Assembly (NCBI RefSeq): GCF_007859955.1
Contig: NZ_SJPR01000002.1
Coordinates: 358,353 to 422,352, forward strand
Length of the DNA stretch: 64,000 nt
Direction of reading: 5' to 3'
Origin: Botrimarina colliarenosi
GTDB lineage: Bacteria > Planctomycetota > Planctomycetia > Pirellulales > Lacipirellulaceae
In this document: positions 1 to 7,410 of the stretch, piece after piece
Layout of the letters: every line of letters begins with the position of its first letter
How positions within the stretch are numbered: the first letter of the stretch is position 1
Made by a program: the position numbers and the translations under genes
Notes under the pieces: generated by a model
The model's input: only the letters and a program-made list of their open reading frames with translations
Told to the model about the DNA's origin: nothing
Databases searched by the model: none

Positions 1-504
1 CTAACGAACTTCGCTCTAGGAGTCCCCGCCGGCGACGCCGCTGGTCCTTGCCGTGGAGCGCGGTACGCCTTTGTCTGCTGGGTCGATGAGCTGTTCACCT
101 GCCAATCCCGTTGGTCGGACGCATGGAACCGGCAGAAACTCGAGTCGAACCTGTACGGCGCAAACGACCGGGCGAGCGAATTCTGGCGCCAGGCGAAGCT
201 CGCCGACGCCCTGCCGACCGACGAGACCTTGGCGGCGTACTTCTTGTGCGTCGCCCTCGGCTTTCGCGGAGAACTCCGTCACGAGCCGCAGGCGTTGTTG
301 GCGTGGGTTGAAAAGACACGGAGCCGGGTGGCGCGTGGCGAAGCGGCGCCCGGAGCGTCGAGCCGTTCGACCCGGCGACCGCAGCGTGCTCGCCGACTGC
401 CGGGGTCGGTCCGGGCGCAGCGATTTGTGACCGTCGCCACCGTGGCGACAACCTGTCTTCTGCCGCTGGCCGCCTTCGCAGTGGTCCGACGCTTCCTCGG
501 ATAA
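1..504 (+). CDS. tssL: T6SS membrane protein TssL/DotU, C-terminal part (5' cut by window)
   Basis: Frame 1 is open from the first base, so the start lies outside the window. The visible 167 residues carry DotU/TssL hallmarks: VCWVDELF, then SRWSDAW, LYGANDRASEFW and CVALGFRGELR, the conserved core of the cytoplasmic domain. A single hydrophobic segment close to the C-terminus (TVATTCLLPLAAFAVV) fits the tail anchor typical of the family. In known T6SSs TssL sits in the inner membrane with TssM and recruits the baseplate. The tssM-like gene follows after 60 nt on the same strand, which supports the call. The remaining core T6SS genes (tssBC, tssK, tssFG, clpV) are not in the window and probably lie upstream. 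No peptidoglycan-binding extension is present. Confidence 0.85.
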   Translation, partial: LTNFALGVPAGDAAGPCRGARYAFVCWVDELFTCQSRWSDAWNRQKLESNLYGANDRASEFWRQAKLADALPTDETLAAYFLCVALGFRGELRHEPQALLAWVEKTRSRVARGEAAPGASSRSTRRPQRARRLPGSVRAQRFVTVATVATTCLLPLAAFAVVRRFLG

Positions 505-564
505 GTATTCACACGTGGCCGCGAAGGGCATCCTTCCGCCGGCGCGTCCTGAGCTGAGCCGCCC

Positions 565-2097
565 ATGATTGCTCTCCTGAAGAAAGCGAGCCTCCAGGTC
601 TTCAAAGCCTCGGTGAAGCCGCAGGCGGCGGGCCCCCTGGGAAAGGTCTTGCACCTTGGCCTGATCGCGGCGGTGCTGTTTGGACTCTGGCGTCTCAATC
701 TGGCGTTGGGACTCGACCGGGTCGTTCACGCGCCGTCTCCGTACTTGCGCGAGTTCTGGCTGCCGCTGCTTTTCGTTCTCGCCTACCTGCTCACGGTGGT
801 CTTGCTGGCGACATGGAAGGCGTTCAACGAACCAACCGCTGGGTCGCCCTTCCCTGATCTCGACGCCGCTTGGCGCAACGCCTCGGGGGCGATGCTTCGT
901 TGGGGCGTCGGACTGGCTGACAAGCCGCTCGTCCTCGTGATTGGCCAACCCGCTAGCTACGAGAACGACCTCTTAGCCACCCTGAGCATCACGCCGACGT
1001 TCGGACCGACTCCGGCGACGTCCGACGCGCCGTTGCGTGTCCTTGCTGACGACCGCGCCGTCTACCTGGTTTGCCACGAGGCCTCCCTGCTGTCAACGTG
1101 CACCGAACGACTGATTCAACGACGGGCGGCCCGCCGAGGCCGTCGCAGCACGGCAGCACCGGTCGAAGCGACAATCCCCGCGGCATTGCGTGTTCTCCCA
1201 AACGGCGAATCTGGCGGCGCCTCCGTGTTAGTCGAAGACCGCCGAACCGCGGAACATGGATCGCCTTCGGATAGGGCCGAGTCCTTCGCCCCCTTCGATG
1301 ACATCGCGGGGTCCCCGCTTGCCGGACGTCCTCTGCTTTCTGACGACGACATGGCGCGCGACGCCGGGCGCCTGGGTCATCTGTTGCAACTCATCGCTCG
1401 CGACCGCGAATCGGCCTTGCCGATCGACGCCGTCGCCGCGGTCTTCCCTTGCGACGCCTTGGGTGACATCGCTCACGACGACGCCATCGCCGACGCCTTG
1501 CGACAGGACCTCGCGATCCTCGGCGACGCAGGCGTCCGCTGCCCCGTCGCCGCGATTGGCTTCGACTTGCAGCACGTCGATGGCGCGGGTCGGTTGCTTC
1601 ATGCGCTGCCGGCGGATCGCAAGTCGCGATGCTATGGCGCGACGCTGCCCGTTGATCGCCTCGATTCGGAGACGGCTCTGCAAGATGCGATCGCCTGGGT
1701 CACCGAGTCGATGACCCCGACCCTCTGCCGCCGGCTCTTCGAGTTCGAGGAGGGCGACGCCGAGGAGCAAGCCGACAACGCCGCGCTGCATCGCTTTCAG
1801 AGCGAGGTCAGCCGGCGGGGAGCTTCCTTGACCAAAGTGCTATCGCGCGGTCTCGAGGGCGAAGACGATCAGCCATGGCCTTGTGTCGGCGCGTACTTGT
1901 TGGCGACCGGCGATCCCCAGGGCGGGAGTCAGGCGTTTGGCGGCGGCGTGGTCGACACGTTGATCGACGAGTCGCCGCGGGCTCGCTGGACCCCTAGCGC
2001 CATCGCCGCCGATCTGCGGCTGCAACGTCTGGTGACGGCCGGCTACGCCACGGTCGCCGCCGCGGCGGGAATCGTGGTGATCGCCCTGGTTTGGTGA
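565..2097 (+). CDS. Short TssM/IcmF-like T6SS inner-membrane protein
   Basis: 510 aa. Two membrane segments near the N-terminus (about residues 28-49 and 65-84) precede a cytoplasmic region, and a last hydrophobic helix ends the protein (about 488-510). The segment KPLVLVIGQPASYENDLL (120-137) sits where TssM has its P-loop, but the GxxGxGK[ST] residues are missing. CPVAAIGFDLQHVDG resembles the IcmF segment that follows the nucleotide site. Full TssM proteins are about 1100-1200 aa, with a long periplasmic part that binds TssJ; that part is absent here, because the chain stops just after its third membrane helix. Position directly after tssL makes a TssM role likely. Alternatively it is a degenerate family member with a purely structural role. 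It ends 6 nt from the stop of the convergent HEAT gene. Confidence 0.65.
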   Translation: MIALLKKASLQVFKASVKPQAAGPLGKVLHLGLIAAVLFGLWRLNLALGLDRVVHAPSPYLREFWLPLLFVLAYLLTVVLLATWKAFNEPTAGSPFPDLDAAWRNASGAMLRWGVGLADKPLVLVIGQPASYENDLLATLSITPTFGPTPATSDAPLRVLADDRAVYLVCHEASLLSTCTERLIQRRAARRGRRSTAAPVEATIPAALRVLPNGESGGASVLVEDRRTAEHGSPSDRAESFAPFDDIAGSPLAGRPLLSDDDMARDAGRLGHLLQLIARDRESALPIDAVAAVFPCDALGDIAHDDAIADALRQDLAILGDAGVRCPVAAIGFDLQHVDGAGRLLHALPADRKSRCYGATLPVDRLDSETALQDAIAWVTESMTPTLCRRLFEFEEGDAEEQADNAALHRFQSEVSRRGASLTKVLSRGLEGEDDQPWPCVGAYLLATGDPQGGSQAFGGGVVDTLIDESPRARWTPSAIAADLRLQRLVTAGYATVAAAAGIVVIALVW

Positions 2098-2103
2098 CCC
2101 GCG

Positions 2104-3018
2104 TCAGCGGTCAGCGGATCGCCACAGGTCAAGCAAACCCACCGACTCCGGCGGCGAATCGACTTGTGGCGTGAGTTGTCTTGTTGCGACGTCGTCAGCG
2201 GAAGCGGGCGAGTTGTAACCGACTTGCACCGCAGCGTTGTCGTCGCCTACGGAACCAAGCGGCGCCTCGGGGGGCGTCGTCGGGGCCGAGGTCGCCCCGC
2301 ACTGCTCGCACCTCTGTAGCGCAATCAGGGCCGCTTGCCGGACCGCCGAACACCGCTCGGCCGGATTGCCGTCTTCGTCCGAGCTGGTGACGCAGATCGT
2401 CAACGCCTTCACCGTGGCCGGCGAACAGCAGCAGCCAGTCGCCAAGGCGCGGGCCGCTTCGAGCCGGACACACTGATCGCGGTCGGCGCGGAGTGACGCA
2501 ATCAGCGCCGCCTCGGCCTCGGGATAGTACCGACAATCGAGGCCCGCCAAGAAGGCGACCGCTTCGCGGCGGATCTTGGCTTGCGCCTTTTCCGCTTTGA
2601 TCTGCGCCGCCGCGGCGACACCGGGTGGCGGTGGCGGCGGCGGTTTGGGCGTCGCCCCGGGCGCCATCCCGGCCGGTTTGGTCGCGTGCAGCTCGACCGC
2701 CGCGGCGAAGTGATTGTCGTTGGGCGACGGGATAATCCCGCCGGTCAGCTTACTGATCGGCTTCACCGCGTTCGCCAGAAACCTACCCACGTTGGAAGTG
2801 CGGCAATACAGATGGGTCCGACGCCCGAGCCAAGCCACGTTGGCGCAAAACCCCCTCGGCTCTTCGGCGGCAATCACCGGGCCACCTGGAATCTCAGCCC
2901 TAGCCACCTGCTGGCCTGCTGGCGCCAGCAACGCCACCAAAGCGACGGCGCATGCCCCCTTCCACCGCGGTAAGGGGCGGCAGAGCAAGTTTCGCGGCCG
3001 AATTGCTGGGTCTGGCAT
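2104..3018 (-). CDS. Secreted HEAT-repeat-like protein, unknown function
   Basis: 304 aa from the ATG at 3018, chosen because it begins a clear signal peptide (basic stretch, then AVALVALLAPAGQQVARA); an in-frame start further upstream would bury it. The mature protein has a short N-terminal domain, a proline run near residue 130 (PPPPPPP) and a helical region, about 150-235, in which REAVAFLAGL, RLEAARALATG and RQAALIALQRC look like HEAT-type helices. Many cysteines occur, including three in a row. Similar HEAT proteins are common in planctomycetes and have no fixed role. It is divergent from the next gene, with a shared upstream region of about 130 nt, and convergent with the tssM-like gene. 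A T6SS link is only positional. Confidence 0.55.
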   Translation of the reverse strand: MPDPAIRPRNLLCRPLPRWKGACAVALVALLAPAGQQVARAEIPGGPVIAAEEPRGFCANVAWLGRRTHLYCRTSNVGRFLANAVKPISKLTGGIIPSPNDNHFAAAVELHATKPAGMAPGATPKPPPPPPPGVAAAAQIKAEKAQAKIRREAVAFLAGLDCRYYPEAEAALIASLRADRDQCVRLEAARALATGCCCSPATVKALTICVTSSDEDGNPAERCSAVRQAALIALQRCEQCGATSAPTTPPEAPLGSVGDDNAAVQVGYNSPASADDVATRQLTPQVDSPPESVGLLDLWRSADR

Positions 3019-3146
3019 GCAGAGACCACAGTCAGGGCTCAGGTCGTGACGATCAGAAAAACAGAATTGGTCGTTCACCCTTCTGTAGTTCGGCCAATGA
3101 AGCCCCCTCTCCCGACCAAAACAACCGTCACGACGACGAGAGCGAC

Positions 3147-4412
3147 ATGAAGCCGCCCCGCCGCCGCACGACCTTTTGGTTGATGGCACTGCCCGCCGCG
3201 ACAGCAATGCTTGCGTGGAATAGCAGTGAGAGGGCGGGCGCACAGCCGACGCCCCTGCGGCTACCGAGCCTCATTCAGACGACGCCCGCCGACGCGCCGG
3301 CACGCTCCGAACCGTTGCCGCTCCCTCGACCGATGCGGCTGCCGCTGCCCGTCGAGATGCAGCCGATCGGGGCGCCCCCCCTCGAAGTCACCGAGCCACT
3401 CCTGCCCGAACCTGTCGAGCCGCTGGCGCCTTTCCCGAACGAGACGCTCAGCGTGACGAGCGTCGGCTTCTGTGAGTTTTGCGGAGAGACCTGCGGAGCC
3501 GGCGCCTGCTGCGGCGATTGCGATTCGGCTGGACGCTGGGGGCGCTTTGGGAGGGCGGTGTACCGGGGGCTCTGCTGCCCCGACCCGTGCTACGATCCGC
3601 AGTGGCGGCCGCTCGCCGACGCGGCGTTCGTCACCGCTGCGGTCCGTCCGCAGAACCAGCAGCGGTTCCGTTGGGACTTCGCCGAGGACCTTCAGCGGCC
3701 CGACCGGGCCGAGTACTTCTGGGCCCGAAACGACGGCTCGGGCAAAGGGCCGAACGTGCAACCTCGGTCAGTCGACTATGACGAGCTACGGCACTACACG
3801 GAGGTCGCCCATGGCTCCTTCGGGGCGTGGTTCGAGTACAGCTACCGGTCGCTCGACTTTGGTGGCCTGCACGAGGCCGGCTTTGGCGACATGACGGTCG
3901 GCACGAAGACGCTGTTGTTCGACACGCAACTTGTCCAAGTAGCGTTCCAATTCCAGACCCACATCCCCCAAGGCAGCCCCGGCAAAGGCCTTGGCGTGGG
4001 GCATACGTCCCTTGAGCCCGGGCTGATCTTCGGCTTGAACCTGTCGAATGATTCGTATGTCCAGGCCGAGTTCAACGAGTGGATCCCGTTGGGGGGCGAC
4101 TCGATCTATCAGGGGGCGATTTTCCGTTACAACGTCGCCTACAACCGGGTGCTCGCCCGTCCGCACCCCTGCGTGCCGCTCTTGGGTGTTATCGAGATGA
4201 ACGGCTGGCGGTTTCAAGACGGCGCCTATACCGACCCACTGACCACGCCCAACTTCAACCAAGCAAGCGGTGAATCGTACCTGCACGGCGCCGCCGGTCT
4301 GCGGCTGTTCTTTTGCGACCGGGCCGATTTTGGCGTCAGCTACTCGACGCCGATCACGAGCGATGGCTGGGCCGAAACCCAGGTTCGCTCGGAACTGCGT
4401 TTCCGCTATTAG
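3147..4412 (+). CDS. Probable outer-membrane beta-barrel protein
   Basis: 421 aa from the ATG at 3147, which begins with a basic stretch and a hydrophobic signal segment (TTFWLMALPAATAMLAW). A Pro/Leu-rich linker follows, then a cysteine cluster (CEFCGETCGAGACCGDC, about residues 110-130). The second half has alternating polar/hydrophobic strands and ends in SELRFRY; a C-terminal aromatic residue after such strands is typical of outer-membrane barrels. Its stop codon overlaps that of the convergent 152-aa gene. No substrate can be named. The same general architecture (Cys-rich plug plus barrel) is frequent in planctomycete genomes, so a direct T6SS function should not be assumed. Confidence 0.55.
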   Translation: MKPPRRRTTFWLMALPAATAMLAWNSSERAGAQPTPLRLPSLIQTTPADAPARSEPLPLPRPMRLPLPVEMQPIGAPPLEVTEPLLPEPVEPLAPFPNETLSVTSVGFCEFCGETCGAGACCGDCDSAGRWGRFGRAVYRGLCCPDPCYDPQWRPLADAAFVTAAVRPQNQQRFRWDFAEDLQRPDRAEYFWARNDGSGKGPNVQPRSVDYDELRHYTEVAHGSFGAWFEYSYRSLDFGGLHEAGFGDMTVGTKTLLFDTQLVQVAFQFQTHIPQGSPGKGLGVGHTSLEPGLIFGLNLSNDSYVQAEFNEWIPLGGDSIYQGAIFRYNVAYNRVLARPHPCVPLLGVIEMNGWRFQDGAYTDPLTTPNFNQASGESYLHGAAGLRLFFCDRADFGVSYSTPITSDGWAETQVRSELRFRY

Positions 4413-4867
4413 ACGGAAGCTTCAACAGGAGCCGCCTCGGACGGCGTCCAGTTCCAATCGTCCAAGAGCCCTACGTTCTGATTGACTGAGGCAGTGGCTT
4501 CGCCCTGGCATTGGCGTGCAAGAAGCTCCTTAGCCAAAAGAGAGCCGAGGAGGGGGTCCACCGGCGGCTCGGGCGCCGCTGCGGCGGGCTTGTCCGCTTT
4601 TCTGGTCGCCGCCTCTTTCTTCTGCTGAATCGCCGCCTTGTTGGCGGCCGCCATCTGAGCAGCGAGAGTCTTCTTTGCCGCGAGTTGCTCGGCGGCAGAC
4701 TGATGCCCCAACGCCAGATTGGCGACGCAGGTCTCGTTCGCTACGGTGAGGCGCGCCAGTTCCGAGCGGAGACGCGGGTCCATCGGGCCGTGCTGGGCCG
4801 CCTTCAACTCTTGTCGAAGGCCATTCAACGATTCGAGCACCGTTGCAATCACGTTGGGTGCGGTCAT
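4409..4867 (-). CDS. Small Ala-rich helical protein of the vgrG operon
   Basis: 152 aa, not recognised. The chain is mostly predicted helix, rich in Ala, Glu and Lys (LAAKKTLAAQMAAANKAA), followed by a Pro/Ala linker and an acidic, Trp-containing tail (LLDDWNWTPSEAAPVEASV). There is no signal peptide or membrane segment, so it should be cytoplasmic. Its ATG overlaps the stop of the preceding gene (ATGA at 4864-4867), which indicates translational coupling. It is the last gene of the minus-strand run vgrG - needle - PAAR - 214-aa protein - this gene. An adaptor or chaperone role for the spike is a guess from position only. Confidence 0.6.
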   Translation of the reverse strand: MTAPNVIATVLESLNGLRQELKAAQHGPMDPRLRSELARLTVANETCVANLALGHQSAAEQLAAKKTLAAQMAAANKAAIQQKKEAATRKADKPAAAAPEPPVDPLLGSLLAKELLARQCQGEATASVNQNVGLLDDWNWTPSEAAPVEASV

Positions 4868-5508
4868 TGGGAGGCCTCTTGAGGGGGCGAGGTTTTTCTA
4901 AACGGGGCGTATGGCCAAAGGTTGGCGCCGCCAAGGATTTCCGCCGCCATTCTCAGCGACTGCCGCAGCGTCCTGTGGCGGACCGGCGCCGAGGGGTTAG
5001 CGGCGGCCATCAGCACGGCGTTCGCCGCCGCTTTTGCCGAGACACCCGCGGGCGGCGGCACTTCCGGCTGACCCGGCAGCGAGATGCTCCCTTCCGACCA
5101 AAAGGCGGCCGTCGCGCTGGCGCCCGCCGCGGTTGCGTATCCCGCGGCCTCGGCCGCGACGCCCGCTGCGCGGCGATTCTCTTCGTTGGGAGCGATTACC
5201 CAAGCTACCGCGGCGTCGATGGCGGCGTTGTGCGCGACGACGGCGTCGTCGTTGGAGCGGAGCGAACGCCACACGCAAAGCGAACCCCACCAAACGGCGC
5301 GGCGTGGCCCCAACCAAGCGGCGACAAACCGGATCGCTTCTTCTTGGCGGTCGTCATCGACCAGCCGCGCGAAATAGGCCTGCGCCGACTCGCTGGCGTC
5401 GGGCGGTGTAGGCCAGGGCCCCGCGTGCTGCGCCGCGCAGCAGACATCGCTGGCGTCGGGACCGGGGTCCTGACTCGACGTGGCGGCGGGCATTCTTGCG
5501 GTGAGCAT
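4864..5508 (-). CDS. DUF6931-like protein next to PAAR
   Basis: 214 aa. The middle of the protein has conserved-looking features: EEAIRFVAAWLGPRRAVWWG, CVWRSL, then AVAWVIAPNEENRRAA followed by alanine-rich helices and a Trp-containing segment (AAAFWSEGS). This resembles the DUF6931 family as I remember it, which is found beside PAAR and VgrG genes; I could not verify the assignment. There is no signal peptide. It begins 28 nt after the PAAR gene and overlaps the next gene by 4 nt. It probably acts in the cytoplasm with spike loading, but nothing in the sequence shows a catalytic site. Confidence 0.5.
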   Translation of the reverse strand: MLTARMPAATSSQDPGPDASDVCCAAQHAGPWPTPPDASESAQAYFARLVDDDRQEEAIRFVAAWLGPRRAVWWGSLCVWRSLRSNDDAVVAHNAAIDAAVAWVIAPNEENRRAAGVAAEAAGYATAAGASATAAFWSEGSISLPGQPEVPPPAGVSAKAAANAVLMAAANPSAPVRHRTLRQSLRMAAEILGGANLWPYAPFRKTSPPQEASQ

Positions 5509-5536
5509 AGGGGTTGGGTTCCGAGACGTCGTCTCT

Positions 5537-5836
5537 CTATCCGATCAAGACGGTTGGGGCGCCAAGCACAATGCTCCCGCCGTGGGCGGTTGTGTCGCCC
5601 ATCCGGGCCGCGGGCTTACCGCCAACCAGCACGGTGGTGCTCCCCATCGCCACGCTGTCGGGCGGGCCGACGCAGACCGCCATGTCACCGACGACCGACG
5701 CCGGCATCATGGCGATCAAGACCGTTGGCGCCCCCGGGCCCGTGATCGGACCACCGACGTGCGGGATCGGCGGCACGCCGGGCGTCACCATCGGGCAGAC
5801 GTGGAGGTCGGTCAGTCTTGCAGCGGGCGCGCCCAT
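5537..5836 (-). CDS. PAAR-domain spike-tip protein
   Basis: 99 aa, made almost wholly of a PAAR domain: GAPAARLTDLHVCP, PHVGGPITGPGAPTVLI, VVGDMAVCVGPPDSVAMGS and TVLVGGKPAARMGD. The family folds into a small cone, usually holding a metal ion, that caps the VgrG trimer. Length is that of a bare PAAR with no effector domain attached. It lies 33 nt after the needle-like gene and 28 nt before the DUF6931-like gene, all on the minus strand, so spike, shaft extension and tip are encoded together. His and Cys residues suited to metal binding are present (HVCP; C in VCVGP). Confident call. Confidence 0.9.
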   Translation of the reverse strand: MGAPAARLTDLHVCPMVTPGVPPIPHVGGPITGPGAPTVLIAMMPASVVGDMAVCVGPPDSVAMGSTTVLVGGKPAARMGDTTAHGGSIVLGAPTVLIG

Positions 5837-5869
5837 TGGATTGTCGCTCCTTACTTCGATTGAATCGCG

Positions 5870-7375
5870 TTAGTTGATCATCGTGACGGCGCCCTTGACC
5901 GTCGTTTGGCCCGATCCCTGGACCGAGACCATCGTCCCCTTGGCCTCGAAGTTCATGTCGGCTTGATGCGAGACGTTCATCCCCTTCGTGGTTTGGCCCG
6001 ACTGGTCGACCGCCACGCTGTTCGATCCGCAACTCATCGTGACGCCCGAGGTCGTCAGTTCTAGGCACGGCCCGCCACCGGCGCCGACCGAGAGCTTGAT
6101 CCCGGTGCTGGTCATCGTGATCACCGTACCCGACCCTTCCGCGCCGACGCTCAGCGTGATCCCGTCGGGATTCATAACCGCTTTGCTCCCCGATTCGCCG
6201 CCGGTGGTGAGCGTGATCGCGCCTTGGTCGCCGGTGGTGATATCGACTTGGCCGGTGTCGCCCGATCGCCGGATCTGCACCGCGGCCGGGCCGCAGACAA
6301 CGGTCGCCTGACCGGTCGAGTTGATCGCGACGACGCCGTTGTCGCTGCCCTCGGCGCCCTGCGCGTCGAGGTGGATCAGCGACGCGTCCGTGTCCGACTC
6401 ATCGGTCGCCCGCGCGCGGAGTGAGATGTGTCGGGCGCCGGTCGCCACCAGCCCGTCATAGCATTGGTAGACGTCGGCCGAGTCGGTTCCGAACTCTAAG
6501 TCGTCGGTGTTGGCGTCAGGTTCGGAGTCCGGGTCTCCGGCGTCGTCCGATGAGCCGGCGTCGTCGTCGCCGCCCTCCGCCTCGCCGGCATTCTCCGCGT
6601 CGTCGACCGACGTGTCTTCTGAACCCGCGTCCGACTGCTCGGCGGCTTGATCGGTCTGGCCCGCCGTGGCGAGCGCGGTCCCTTGCTCGGTTACCTTCGA
6701 GGCGACACCGAGGACGAGGGACGCGTAATCGGCGCCCAACGCGTCGACCTGTGTGTTGAGGCTGCTCGCTTCGGATTGCTTCTCAACGCCCGCGTCGCAC
6801 TCGCCGGTCGCCTTCTCGAACTCGATCAGCAGATTCAGCAGCATGCCGCTGACGCCCCGGGGACCGAGCGTCCGGACCAGGTTCTCCCACGCGACAGGAT
6901 CGTCCTTATGCTTACGCCAACCAAGCATCGTCAGCGCCGTCGCCGCGGTGACGATGCCGCCGACGAAATGGGTCCGGGGATTGGCGGCGTCGAAAGTCTG
7001 CGAGGCGCGGCGGTTGATCTCGGCGCCGTGATGGATCGATAACGCCGGGCCGTAATGGAGCGAACGACCCGATCCGAATAGGCCCGACCAATCCCCCATC
7101 GGGGCGAGGAGGTCCTGCGCCTGCTGCAACGTCCCGTTGTCGATCCACCCGGACGGGTCGAGCGTCAGCGACATGGAGCCGCCGGTGACGACCTCGCTGG
7201 TCGATCCCATCGGGAACCCGCTGACGATCGACGCGCTGTGCCCCAACGTCACGTCGATCGACGCTTCGTAGCGCTTCGCGAGCCAAGACTTGGCCCAATT
7301 CTTTGTGACCGACGCCTGCTGCGCGAACAAGTTCGCCAGCTTGGGCAGGTCGGCGTCGGCGGGGTCTTCGGCCAT
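5870..7375 (-). CDS. VgrG-like needle (beta-helix) protein without the gp27/gp5 base
   Basis: 501 aa. Residues 1-240 are largely helical, with a region (YGPALSIHHGAEINRRASQ) reminiscent of VgrG trunk sequences. A long acidic, low-complexity linker rich in D, E, G and S follows (about 255-300). The C-terminal 190 residues are a run of short strand repeats, such as GTVITMTSTGIKLSVGAG and LELTTSGVTMSCGSNSV, which is the pattern of the triple-stranded beta-helix at the end of VgrG/gp5. In most T6SSs this helix is part of VgrG itself; here the neighbouring VgrG stops early and this protein follows after 35 nt. I infer that it extends the spike between VgrG and PAAR. An effector carried by the helical N-terminal half is an alternative. 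Confidence 0.6.
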   Translation of the reverse strand: MAEDPADADLPKLANLFAQQASVTKNWAKSWLAKRYEASIDVTLGHSASIVSGFPMGSTSEVVTGGSMSLTLDPSGWIDNGTLQQAQDLLAPMGDWSGLFGSGRSLHYGPALSIHHGAEINRRASQTFDAANPRTHFVGGIVTAATALTMLGWRKHKDDPVAWENLVRTLGPRGVSGMLLNLLIEFEKATGECDAGVEKQSEASSLNTQVDALGADYASLVLGVASKVTEQGTALATAGQTDQAAEQSDAGSEDTSVDDAENAGEAEGGDDDAGSSDDAGDPDSEPDANTDDLEFGTDSADVYQCYDGLVATGARHISLRARATDESDTDASLIHLDAQGAEGSDNGVVAINSTGQATVVCGPAAVQIRRSGDTGQVDITTGDQGAITLTTGGESGSKAVMNPDGITLSVGAEGSGTVITMTSTGIKLSVGAGGGPCLELTTSGVTMSCGSNSVAVDQSGQTTKGMNVSHQADMNFEAKGTMVSVQGSGQTTVKGAVTMIN

Positions 7376-7410
7376 GGAAAGTTGGATCGCGTTGCGCTAC
7401 GGGAGGGACT

